From Strobilurus pachycystidiatus (lineage: Eukaryota; Basidiomycota; Agaricomycetes; Agaricales; Physalacriaceae), in NCBI GenBank assembly GCA_019915135.1, contig JAHLMK010000008.1, forward strand, positions 1,054,001 through 1,118,000: a stretch of DNA of 64,000 bases, written 5' to 3'. Below, piece by piece: positions 12,201 to 21,951 of this stretch. Both the position numbers and the translations under genes were made by a program. Every line of letters starts with the position of its first letter. Positions within the stretch are counted from its first letter, which is position 1. Under the pieces are notes generated by a model. That model made no database searches and had not been told where the DNA came from. It saw only the letters and a program-made list of their open reading frames with translations.

Positions 12201-13562
12201 AAAAAGACAGCAACGACGGACTGGGGCAATCAAGACATTTGTGACGAACACCATCAATGGTGGTGTCGCAGGCATCACATGTGACGCCATTGTGAATCAC
12301 ATTCGGGACCTCGGGAGCCGCCTCAGTTGGCATGTATTGCGGCGTGAGATAGCCGTTCATTCTTGGAATGACAGGCGGCATGGATGGTGGGGGCATCGGC
12401 ATGGGAGGCGGTGCAGGGATAAACGGCGTGGTGGGCGTCGGGACCCCTCTGAAAGGAGTACCGAAAGGACGGTCATTGAAAGGCATCCGATAGGTGTCAC
12501 TTGGGCACCTCAGGCACCTCTGTTCGTTCCACCTGTGCGGAAGGGAAGAAAGACCACAGTACAAAGGTGCTGACCACCTGCAAGAGCGACACTATGGTTG
12601 TAGTGTATATAAGTAAGAGTGATGGTGGAGGAACGCAATGACTCACCATCACCGTCTTGCAACCCATGCATGAGAACCAGGGTCCACTAAACACCTGTCC
12701 GCAACGCGCGCAGTCATTGAGAGTGCACAACTGCGAATTGAAGGGTGCGTGCGCCATGGGGTTAGAGTCATTAACCTCCTTGAGGCCGAGAGTCTCAATG
12801 ATACGATCGAGGTCCTTCTTGAAGTCATCAATGACAACGCGGACATCCTCTTTCGCCTCGCTGACGGCGCAGCAGGGAGTGCGCTTCGATGAGTCAGTTT
12901 GAGGACTCAGCTGCGGGAGATAGAACGGATTATATGGCGGGCTCGTTGACTGCGGGAAAGGTGGACTCTGTGAGGCCATTGTATGCGGAATCCACGGCTT
13001 GTTCCTGTCCGCGCCCATGGGTGTAAAGCTGGGATTGGAACTAGAAGGGTAGAGAACAGGCGGCGGCGGCACGGCTCCAAGCGAGAAAGCCTGGGGGGTG
13101 TACGGGTTGGACAAAGGGAGGGCTATGTTACCAATAGGCTCAAGTGCCGGCGGAGAGCGCCAAGGGACACCCCAGGGTGTCTGCGGAGCCGTCGGAAGTT
13201 CTATAGCGGCCTTGGACGGAACGTCGTCAAGGACGGTGAACTTGAGCAGGGGATTCGGCCACGGGCCGGTGAGAGTTGTGTTGGAGATGGCCCGCTTGTA
13301 CTGCTCAGCGTTGCGGGCCTCTGTGGCAACAAGAATGCGAGACTCAGAAGAGTTGGGCGAGAATAAAAGTCTGGAAAGACTGAAGCTGTAGCCTAGGTGC
13401 GGAAAGACACGATATAACTGCAGTGAAACGTCAGATAAGCGCTTGCGTCAGTGGGCAGCGACTTGCCTGGTTGTACAATTCAAGAAAGGAAGGAAACGAA
13501 GTCGACTCTGGAAACGAGAACTTGCGGGTTTCGCCACAGTACGTGGCCTTGACGGTGAACAT
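9235..13562 (-). CDS. NBR1: NBR1-like selective autophagy receptor (PB1, ZZ fingers, FW domain)
   Basis: Ten exons: 13467..13562, 12647..13417, 12222..12591, 11902..12170, 11804..11850, 11690..11753, 11558..11638, 9812..11506, 9678..9763, 9235..9625; 1289 residues. Domains in order: N-terminal PB1 (MFTVKATYCGETRKFSFPES...), a Pro-rich linker, an upstream zinc module (CARCGQ, CMGC, CRSC) about 260-295, three ZZ fingers at about 395-440 (CDACD...CLDCPNYDLCTKC), 485-530 (CDLCD...CVNCPDFDTCSSC) and 550-610 (CNICN...CPDFDLCDRC), a long Ser/Pro-rich disordered region, and the four-tryptophan FW domain about 1065-1165 (GQVFPPGAEFVKVWKVKNTG). It ends with an acidic segment holding YVVL, a good Atg8-interacting motif. 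Cargo receptors of this family link ubiquitin, or in fungi cytosolic hydrolases, to autophagosomes or endosomes. Intron 1 begins with GC. No UBA domain is visible. Confidence 0.92.
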
Positions 13563-13888
13563 TGTGCTGTTACTAGGAAGAACTGACGATGGTGGGGAGA
13601 GCTAAGCGCAGCCGAGGTATGACTTATAACCGGCATCGTTGCACGTGTCGTGCCGGAGCCGCGCCATTTTCTTATTTGGGCAAGCACTCCGCCAAGCACT
13701 GGCAAGCAGTGCACACTGCACGAAGTTGTTTTGACCGCGTATACTTATATCCATCTTAGGACTGCACATCTCCCACCCAGGGACATGAGATGATAACGTG
13801 TTGGAAAGCATCTACTGATAGTCATCCTCTTAATGGCCCCTCCTTCAAGTTGGACTTTCATTCACGTCCAAAACCTTGAACCGGTACC
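13563..13888. other. NBR1 upstream region
   Basis: No gene. It is the promoter side of the minus-strand NBR1-like gene, bounded on the right by the left target duplication of the retroelement. Confidence 0.5.
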
Positions 13889-13903
13889 ATCTCATGAGAG
13901 TCA
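13889..13903. repeat. left target-site duplication of the LINE insertion
   Basis: ATCTCATGAGAGTCA, identical to 15598-15612. Confidence 0.9.
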
Positions 13904-15346
13904 ATGTTCTTTGACAAGAGAGTCACAGAGCAAGGAGGCCTCAGGGACGCCTTCCGCATCTTCACATCGGGACTAAAATCAAAAACGACGCCAGAGGAAC
14001 CGTCAGCCTGGGAACCATCAGAGAACGAATTAGAGGAAGACTACCCAACCAAGGAAGAGGTCTACACAGACGGCGGCTGCATAAATAACGGAGACGACGA
14101 TGCAAGAGCTGGTGCAGGGGCCTGGTTCGGACCTAACGATGACCGTAATGAATCAGTACGAATCCCCGCAGCAATCCAACAATCGAACCAAACAGCTGAG
14201 ACATGTGGGGCCATCCGAGCAGCCGAGGCTGCAAGCTCCCCACTTCCTCTGAAAATTATCAGTGACTCAAGACTGGTAAGAGACGGAATGTGCATCCATC
14301 GGCAGAAATGGGAAGATACGGGCTTCATTGGACGACCAAACGCGGAAGTAACACAGACGCTCATAGCAAGGCTACGAGAACGAGATGCTGAAACCGCCTT
14401 CCAATGGGTGAAGGGCCACTCGGGAGTTGAAGGCAATGAAGGAGCAGACGAACTAGCCACGAGAGGGCTGGAGAAAGATGCGGAAGATAAAATAGACCTG
14501 GTAATCCCACCAGCATATGCTCTGAGCGGCGCCAAACTCTCGAAGGTAACGCAGGCGCTAGCCTACATTGCAGTCAGAAGTGCAAAAGAAAAGAAAACGA
14601 AGAGCAAAACCTACCAACGACAGATCAATAGACGGCGAACGATCATTATGCTTGATCGGACGAGGTTTGCAGCAAAAGAAATTTGCGGCCGACTCCCAAC
14701 GGATGCCAATATCTGGAAGGGAACGGGACACAAGGACTTTAGTAAATCAGTCAGACACTTCATGTGGATGGCAACCCACAACGCCTACAAGGTGGGCGAC
14801 TGGTGGGAAGGCAAAGCAACCGTTGAACACAGAGCACTCTGTGCACACTGTGGTGAAACTGAAACACTCAATCACATCCTCCTGGAATGCACGGCACCGG
14901 GACAGGAAACGGTATGGAACACCGTCAAGGAGATATGGAAGGGCAAGAAGGATGTACCCTTCCCCCGGATAGCCATGGGCACTATAACGGCCTGTGCATT
15001 GGCGAGACTGAAGAACCACGACGGAAGAGTTCAGGAAGGGGCAACACGACTGTTCCGGATCCTAGTGTCAGAAGGAGCACACCTGATATGGAGACTGCGA
15101 AACGAACGAGTCATCCAGCGCGGTGATGGGACAACAGCGCCCGAAAGAGAGATCAAAAACCGACTAAGGACCGCAATCAACCTGAGAATTAAGACCGATC
15201 AAAGATCCGCATTGCGGGGTACCGGGAAGCGACGCATACCGGCAGACGCTGTCTACCAGACATGGGGCGGCGTCCTCCAGTCGGAGGAAAATCTCCCTGC
15301 AGAATGGATCAGGGAGTCCGGGGTTTTAGTGGGTATGGCATCATGA
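13904..15346 (+). CDS. RNase H / zinc-knuckle fragment of a LINE polyprotein
   Basis: Uninterrupted 480-residue frame without introns, unlike every cellular gene around it. An RNase HI fold occupies about residues 50-190: the four acidic catalytic positions are all present (D in VYTDGG, E in QTAETCGAI, D in IISDSRLV, D in NEGADELA). Near residue 305 lies CAHCGETETLNHILLEC, the zinc knuckle found after RNase H in many LINEs. The rest is basic and unassigned. The ATG at 13904 coincides with the truncation point, so it is an accidental start inside the original polyprotein. Whether it is translated is unknown. Confidence 0.85.
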   Translation: MFFDKRVTEQGGLRDAFRIFTSGLKSKTTPEEPSAWEPSENELEEDYPTKEEVYTDGGCINNGDDDARAGAGAWFGPNDDRNESVRIPAAIQQSNQTAETCGAIRAAEAASSPLPLKIISDSRLVRDGMCIHRQKWEDTGFIGRPNAEVTQTLIARLRERDAETAFQWVKGHSGVEGNEGADELATRGLEKDAEDKIDLVIPPAYALSGAKLSKVTQALAYIAVRSAKEKKTKSKTYQRQINRRRTIIMLDRTRFAAKEICGRLPTDANIWKGTGHKDFSKSVRHFMWMATHNAYKVGDWWEGKATVEHRALCAHCGETETLNHILLECTAPGQETVWNTVKEIWKGKKDVPFPRIAMGTITACALARLKNHDGRVQEGATRLFRILVSEGAHLIWRLRNERVIQRGDGTTAPEREIKNRLRTAINLRIKTDQRSALRGTGKRRIPADAVYQTWGGVLQSEENLPAEWIRESGVLVGMAS

Positions 15347-15597
15347 GGGAGGGTTTTGTTGTTTCTTTTTCTATGTTTTTTGTCTATGTTGTATGCTTTC
15401 ATTTGGGTTGTTGGTTCATGATGTCGAGCCCCACACTTGGAGTGCGTAACGCATTTCCTCGGGGTGTCAAAATGCTGCTGGGTCGGGATCCCCAGCTTTC
15501 ACGTGTTATTCGAAGGGTCGACAGAGTCGCCAGTAGCTACAGTTCATAGTATCTACTGTATACCGCCGAGAATATCAAGTCACGTCCACCAAAAAAA
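13904..15597 (+). mobile_element. 5'-truncated non-LTR (LINE-type) retrotransposon copy
   Basis: The segment starts directly after one copy of a 15-bp direct repeat and ends with a short poly-A (15590-15598) directly before the second copy. Poly-A plus target duplication of this length is the hallmark of target-primed reverse transcription. Inside is one uninterrupted frame for the RNase H and zinc-knuckle end of a LINE polyprotein, followed by about 250 bp of 3' UTR. The reverse transcriptase and endonuclease parts are absent, the usual outcome of incomplete first-strand synthesis. The identical duplication and intact frame suggest a recent insertion. Confidence 0.88.
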
Positions 15598-15612
15598 ATC
15601 TCATGAGAGTCA
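15598..15612. repeat. right target-site duplication of the LINE insertion
   Basis: Second copy of the 15-bp repeat; its first A may belong to the poly-A tail, making the duplication 14-15 bp. Confidence 0.9.
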
Positions 15613-16810
15613 TTAAAGAGGACTGCATTCGTGTAGAGCCCGCAGCCCGCGCACAGATCATCGTATACTATTGCTCTGTGTATGTCGAGTCACGGCGCCT
15701 AATCACCCGCTGAGCCCAAGCAGTTGCAGTGTATCGCTAAGAGTCCAGAACCATCACAGTCAAATAACAGACTTGACAATCGAACAAGCAGTCGAATTAT
15801 CATGATCACCAATGCCCGAGACAAAAAGGAGTTACGAGACAAGGACACGCGTATATAATATGGCGAAGCGGCAGCTTGGAAAACTGCGTATGAAAGCATC
15901 ACCAAGTCACAATCCGGAGATCCATATCAGGACAGAGTCCTAGCCGCAGGAATGGAGGTACAGCGTGAATCTTATTGGGATCTGCGGGACTTTGGCCAGT
16001 GGCGGGTACATGTAATAGAAAGGTAGCTGTGCCGGGGTGGGACTTGCTGGGAAGATCAAGTGGGCGCCAGTTTATAAAGGCCGTTTGGTATGGATATGCC
16101 TATTTCCGCATCTTGTCGAATGCATGATAGGATCAAGGGTGCATAAGTACACTTGTGCGCTTTCCGTGTCAATCCCGTTATTCAGTTTGGGGATAAGCGC
16201 CTAGCGCTCAGTGGACCCAGAGGGAGATACGAGCTGATACGAGGACCTGCTCTACGCGAGAATCACAGGGCCACAGAGTGTGCGAGTGGCCACACCGAAC
16301 TCGGCAGCTGTGCAACGCCGTTCCCAGCGACAAGGCAATGATAGTATGGGGATTGAGCCCTACAAGGAAATATGGTTCACTGAGCACGGGTCTCCCGTCA
16401 CTCCCAAGAGCTTGTACCGGGGGTTCTCGCTTGGATCGCACGCATCCATTGGCCGGGTTGTGTACCTCCATGTGCATAGAAGTGGATTGGGAAGGACTGG
16501 GATCGATAGCGCGATACTTGTCGCCAGAGCTACAGAGATCCGCCGACGAGGGTCCGAGAGAATCATCATTGAAGTTGGCCGGAGGACCTCGTTTAATTTC
16601 CGAGTGGCTGCGATAGGCCAGTGTTGGTTCCTCCAAACATGTAGTCAAGAACACAGAGGCACAAGATGGATGTGGAGTGTCTGACGGTTCTGCATGGAAC
16701 GGGCATTCATTAGCGGCCATTGCGAGGGGGAAGAAGGCTGCCATTGGACTTGCTCATGTTGCTCGGAGAATAGGCCGAGCTGTGAGCTGTCACGCCCGTG
16801 TGTCAGCCGA
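15613..16810. other. 1.2-kb intergenic stretch
   Basis: Two antiparallel frames overlap here (178 codons minus, 16208-16744; 134 codons plus, 16280-16684). Neither shows a domain or splice pattern. No other signal seen. Confidence 0.45.
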
Positions 16811-16818
16811 TCGCCGCC

Positions 16819-16850
16819 AGGACCCCCGCCAATAGGGTTTGATGTCCGAT
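16819..16850 (+). repeat. left terminal inverted repeat of the MITE
   Basis: Exact reverse complement of 17146-17177. Confidence 0.93.
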
Positions 16851-17145
16851 GCATGAGAGGGTCATTTTTGGCAGTCCGGAAATTTCAGATTTTTGCCGTT
16901 TTTGGCTGTTTCCATCGGACATCGGCGGCCAGAGGGTTGATTTTAGTGGAAATTTTGCGCCCGCTAGGCAGGCGGTTACCAAATAAGGCAATGTCGGGAT
17001 CCCGCCGTCTTGTCGGGGGTCAATTTCAGCAAATGTCGGTCAAATTTGGCTGTTTGCCACCATACATTAGTCCCCACGGAGGTCGGAATTTGGCTGTTTC
17101 CACCGTACATCGTCTCAAAATTTTCCCAAATTTGGCACTTTGTGG

Positions 17146-17177
17146 ATCGGACATCAAACCCTATTGGCGGGGGTCCT
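17146..17177 (-). repeat. right terminal inverted repeat of the MITE
   Basis: Exact reverse complement of 16819-16850, 20 bp before the next start codon. Confidence 0.93.
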
Positions 17178-17197
17178 TCGCCGCCCATTTTCTTTCA

Positions 17198-18066
17198 ATG
17201 AACCCACCACCACTCGAACTGCTCCTCCTGACCTCGACGCGATGGGAGCGCCGTCTCGAGGATCAGACGTGGAACAGAGATGCGGGCCGGCCGTCCCCCT
17301 TCCTCCTCCTCCCGTACCACCATGAGCGCCTCGTCGACGCTGCCCACACTCACGGCTGGACACAGGCCCTCTCCGCATTCCCTTCCTACGACGCATTTCG
17401 CGCTGCCGCTCACGATGCAGTAGCCAATGCATCGGAGCCATCAGACGCATACAAGGTTAGCCCACTCTTCTTGACTGCGCAGCCAATACTCAGTATGTGC
17501 GCCTGTGCACACAGGTTCGTTTCATCGTCTCGCAATCGGGCGACCTTCGTGTCTCTGCTGCACCCACACCTCTGCTCGGCGGCGCATCATCCGATCCAAC
17601 CGCAGGAGTATTCTTCTCGCCGGCTACGGACTCCGGAAAGCAGCACGGGACTATATTCGATGTACGGATCGACACAGAGCCCACAGAGCCCTCGCTATTC
17701 ACAACGACAAAAACAACCCATCGCAGGCACTACGACGAGGCGCGCGCGCGAGCCGGCCTTCCATCGCTCCCATCACCTGGCATCGCCTCCTCAGAAGTCA
17801 TTCTATATAATACCGACCGTTCCGTAATGGAGGGCTCTGTGTCCAATGTAGCCTTTTATGACCCTACCAAGAGATGCTGGTTCACACCACACGCATCTAC
17901 GGGCTGTCTACCAGGCGTTCTTCGGCGATGGCTGCTTGAGCAGAACCGGATACGCGAAACAAAACCTGGCTTCAATTACAAGCCGGAAGACCTTGTTCCT
18001 GGTACTTGGGTGCTTTTGATAAACAGCGTATTCGGTTGTAGAGTGGGTAGAATTCAGACGGGTTGA
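17198..18066 (+). CDS. ABZ2: class IV PLP aminotransferase-fold protein, probable 4-amino-4-deoxychorismate lyase
   Basis: Two exons (17198..17455, 17515..18066), 269 residues. The C-terminal half carries fold-type IV landmarks: TKTTHRRHYDEARARAG with the probable PLP lysine, ILYNTDRSVMEGSVSNVAFYD (the E-x-S-x-SN phosphate-binding motif) and TGCLPGVLRRWLLE. The N-terminal half (TSTRWERRL, DQTWN, PYHHERLVDAA) resembles fungal aminodeoxychorismate lyases, which release p-aminobenzoate for folate synthesis. Related branched-chain or D-amino-acid aminotransferases share the fold, but the length and the ending (VLLINSVFGCRVGRI) favour the lyase. The ATG lies only 20 bp after the MITE, so the element is probably in the 5' UTR or core promoter. 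Confidence 0.78.
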
Positions 18067-18218
18067 TGATACTCACCGATTTTCCCTTCCTTCTAATATT
18101 TCATTTTGTATTTTTGGCGAATACGGGCTCGAGTAGATGGGGGACACGAACAGATATATTTACGTGCTACATTATATGTTAAAGTACTTTTTAGCAACTC
18201 GTACGGACGAGTAATAGC

Positions 18219-21156
18219 TCACAGATCATCGATATCCATTCCGGCATCACCGTCGTCGAACAAACCATCGTCCATCTCGCTCAGTATATAATCGATCATA
18301 TAGCTTTCCTGCACAAGCTTGTCCATCCGTGACAGATGGCGCTCTGTATAGGGTAACAACGCATCGATGACCTCCTTCACCGCGGTACTGCCTTTGGTGG
18401 AGTCGTGCCCCTCGTCTGCAATATGGACATTGAAACCTTTGCTGACATCTTCCGGTGTACGAAGCTTGACGATCGTGTACAACACCTGCTGTGCCACTGC
18501 ACTCGTGCGGGCATTGGCGTTCCAATCTCTGACATACCGCAAAAGCTTCGCGAGATCAGGGCCATAGAGGGTCCTGATCACCTCATCGACTGAAGCACTG
18601 CCCGAGATTGAAGAGGAATCCTGAGATGACTGTAAATCCCGGAACAACGACAACAGACGCCCGGGTTGCTCCATCGCCAAGGCTAGGGAGATTGCTCGTC
18701 TATAGTCATGGAGAGACAGATAGTTCTGGAAATCTTGTTCTCTGTTTCAAACGCTCAATAAGCTTCATTGACATATCAAACGAAGAACACATACTTGGAG
18801 ACTAGATCCGCGCGTTCCGTCTCTTTTGTGAGTTGTTCCTCTTCCGTATTGTCTTGCCAAAAGGTGATGACAGAATCAGCCGCGCCGGATACTATCGTCG
18901 TCTCATCGCCGCTGACCGCCAACGCCCAAACCTAAAAGGATCATGAGCTGTTGCAAGCGATGTGAGAATGCACGTATTTACCTTATCCTCGTGATTATCC
19001 AGAGTAATCATACACTCTTCATCTTTGATGTTCCAAACCTTGACGAGTCCATCTGAGCCTGCGCTAACAAGCTGCATGCCGAAGTTGATGAAGTCGACCC
19101 TCAGAACTGAGTTTGTGTGACCCTCGAACGTTTTCACACAAGAGAAGTCTTCCAGATTCCACAACTTGACCGTCTTGTCTCCACTTCCCGTCGCTAACAC
19201 CCTCTCGGCCCGTCCAAATTTGACACTCCAGACGCCGCGCTTATGGCCCTTGCAAGTCCCAACATGTTTGAGTGCGCCAGTCACGCCGCGGCCCGTATTT
19301 CTGTAGTCAATTTCATAGATTTTCGCCGTGCGATCCTGCGAACCAGAGACGAGAAACCTGTTGTTGGGAGCGACGTCGAGAGAGTTGATATCCTTTTCGT
19401 GTGCTTTAAGCGTCGTAAGACTTTTGCAGTGCTCGACGTCCTGGCCGGCCAACGCCGTGGTAGCGACGGAAGAGATGTCCCACATCTTGATAGTCCGGTC
19501 CTGACTACCAGTGAAGATGAACCGTGGACTGGAGGCGTCTTCCTCTGGTTTTCGGGACATTGCGATGGCTCCCACACTCTCCGCGTGTCCTTCGCAAACG
19601 GCGACACATCGGTACCCCCAATCCGACGCAGATTCTAGGGGTGCCCAAAGTCGGGCGGTACGGTCCTTGCTACCGCTCGCCAGAAGGCGTCCATCAGCAC
19701 TATGATCAACAGAGAGGACAATCTCTTTGTGACCATCAAGCAAGCGAGCATCTAAGGATGAGGCACAGTAGACACGGATGAGGGAAGAATTTGTCGCAAT
19801 AGCTATGTGTGAATCCGTAGTCTGGGAGGACAGGAAGGTGGCGTCGACAATCTCGTCATTGTAGCCGATCAACTGTCGTGCCAGAGCCTGGGAGCTGAGA
19901 GAATGGAAGAGAATGTTTTGGTCCGCGTGCACTGAAATTAGAGACGAAGTTGTTGGATTATATCTAACGGAGCGGTCAGCCTTCGGAACTACCCAATGAT
20001 GAGAACGATGCTTACAGAACGTCTATGATCTGGCGCTGCTCCTCCTGATCATCAGAAACTTGAGAAGCGTCTTGGCCGAGTTGAAACAGGACAACTCCGT
20101 CGCGGACACTCCATATCTTTAGGACCCCGTTCTCCCCACCGGTGTAGAAGCGAAGGTTGGTGGGGTCTGAAGGGGAACCTGTCAGATCTTCGTCATATTG
20201 TAACAGTCCAGCTGCCTCGACGCGTTCGAGGATGGGAATCGTCTTAAACAGGCGGGGAACGGCTTCCTTGTCCTTCCCCTTGCGCTTCGATCCAGATTGT
20301 AAGCTCATGGACGACAAGTCCCAGATGAGGACAACGGAGTCCCTGCCTCCGCTAATAAGCCATTTGCCGTCGGAAGACACGTCCAAAGCTCGCGGAACAG
20401 AGACGTGACCTTCCAGAACAGCACCAGGTTTGCTGGTAGCTCTTGATGCCTCCGAAAGTTCAAATATTCGGATCCGAGTGTCTACTGACGCAGTGATGAG
20501 CTGCATCTGAGCGCGTTGACTGACTGATGAAAGGTCCTGTGGATAGTTGAACGTGATGGCACTAACGACGCCGCCGTGTCCCTTGAAAACGTGGGTCACG
20601 TAGCCACGGACAATATCCCAGACTTTGACGACACCGTCGGCGGACCCGGAGGCAAGGTAAGTGGAGGTGGGATCCGTTGTGCAGACGTGAACGGGTGCCT
20701 CGTGAGCCTTTGCTATGACACGAATGGGTTGGACAGGTTTTGATACAACATCAAGAGACCGCGGGAGCTCGAAGATTCGAAGAGACAGGGAAGAACTGAA
20801 GACCAAAAGATGTGTCGAAGACGGGGAGACGCAGACTGATGTGATGGATTGAGTATCCTGGTGGCATAGGTGAGTAAGTTTCAGGTAAGTCAGCCCGTCG
20901 GTGAGCGTACCCCGGCAAAGGATGCTATCTGGGCCCCCGTTGAGACATCTGTAAGCAGCAGTTCCTCGCCAACACAGGTTATTATTCTCTGTCCATCCGG
21001 AGTGATTGCAACTGGGCCGCCAGTGTACAATGGGGGGATGGTGCGCGCCTTTTTGAACCTTCATTCCGGTCATTGTCAACGTCTTTCAAGGTGCGACAGA
21101 AGTACATACGCGGTCTTGAGCTTGGGCTTCGACTTTGCAGCAGGCGGAATTGCCAT
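18219..21156 (-). CDS. UTP13: UTP13, WD40 subunit of the small-subunit processome
   Basis: Component of the UTP-B complex that assembles on the pre-rRNA 5' end with U3 snoRNP in the nucleolus. Six exons: 21110..21156, 20911..21058, 20016..20857, 18982..19963, 18795..18931, 18219..18741; 892 residues, normal for the family (TBL3 in animals). Two tandem seven-bladed propellers are evident from repeated GHxxxV...SGSxDxTxKxW blades (for example KGHKRGVWSVKFGRAERVL, SGSQDRTAKIYE). The C-terminal 180 residues form the helical Utp13 domain (EQDFQNYLSLHDYRRAI, LLRYVRDWNANARTSAVA, ALLPYTERHLSRMDKL), which separates it from other WD40 proteins. The exon 5/6 junction restores the conserved KEQDFQNYL. 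Confidence 0.95.
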
Positions 21157-21951
21157 CTTTTCGCGGTTTCCAAAAAAAACTCGGTGTGTGATGTGACCGA
21201 GAAGATGAGAGTGTTCCCTGCCGCTATAATTATCTCCATCCGAAAGGCAGGGGATTGCCGACGTTTACTTATCCCCATTGGCCAACAATGTCGTGTCGGC
21301 GGTTCGGTCTCGATGAATCGTGGGTGCCAGTCACGAAAAACAGCCCCCGGTTTCTTGTTCCCATGTTGCACTACCCCCAAGCGTACAAGAAGCATCTCAT
21401 TATGATCTTTTTTGTTTCTCGCCCTGCCTGTTGGCGAGTTCCAGACGTTCTCAGGTGCTCGGCGAAAAAGAACAGATGCCTTTTCTAGTACTAGTTACGG
21501 AAAAAGTTGAGTATTCCCCAAGGAACTCAACGGGTCTGGTGCCGCCGCGCGGACGGTGATTGTTTTCATCAATTAAAAGGGGACCATAAGCAGCTACGCA
21601 AGCACGAGGTATTGCAAAACAATAATACAATGAGTATGCAAGGAAAGTAATACGATCTACAGATATAGCGAGGGTCCTTATCAGAGCTATGTACAGGCTG
21701 CTAGGGATAATCCCCGCCGGAAACCATGGAACAAGCGTTGGTTCACATTTGTGGAGAGACGGTAACAAATCAGGAGGAAACTGGGAGGTGGTGTATGTAT
21801 CCCAGTCCCCAGAAGTAGAAAAAAAACCTCGAGTGGAGTGTATAGTAAAAGCCCTACAGTGCGATGCAGGAAAAGGGCCAGGATGAGATGGTTACGCAGG
21901 TGCTAACGCGCATGCGGCCATGGTAAATATGCCTCTTCCCTCAAATAGAGG
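21157..21951. other. intergenic, UTP13 promoter and forkhead 3' UTR
   Basis: No gene found. Both flanking genes are on the minus strand. Confidence 0.5.

Larger units (their letters stand above)
16811..17185. mobile_element. MITE, hAT-like, 359 bp, with its 8-bp target duplications
   Basis: Perfect 32-bp terminal inverted repeats at 16819-16850 (begins AGGACCCCCGCC, ends TTTGATGTCCGAT) and 17146-17177. Both are flanked by the same 8 bp, TCGCCGCC (16811-16818 and 17178-17185). Eight-bp duplications are typical of hAT superfamily transposition. The 295-bp interior is A/T-tract rich with internal partial repeats (several copies of TTTGGCTGTTT and CCGTACAT/CCATACAT motifs) and encodes no transposase, so the element is non-autonomous. 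Confidence 0.9.

Noticed and set aside
12497..12590. NBR1 exon 3 starting at the strong acceptors near 12577 or 12532
   Set aside because: Both are out of phase with the preceding exon; the acceptor before 12591 keeps frame and adds the CRSC pair.
16208..16744. 178-codon minus-strand frame starting with ATG
   Set aside because: An antiparallel frame of similar length overlaps it, there is no domain or intron, and one frame this long is expected by chance in 64 kb.
16694..17827. 377-codon plus-strand frame running through the MITE
   Set aside because: It crosses both inverted repeats and overlaps the true class IV lyase exons in another frame; no protein similarity.
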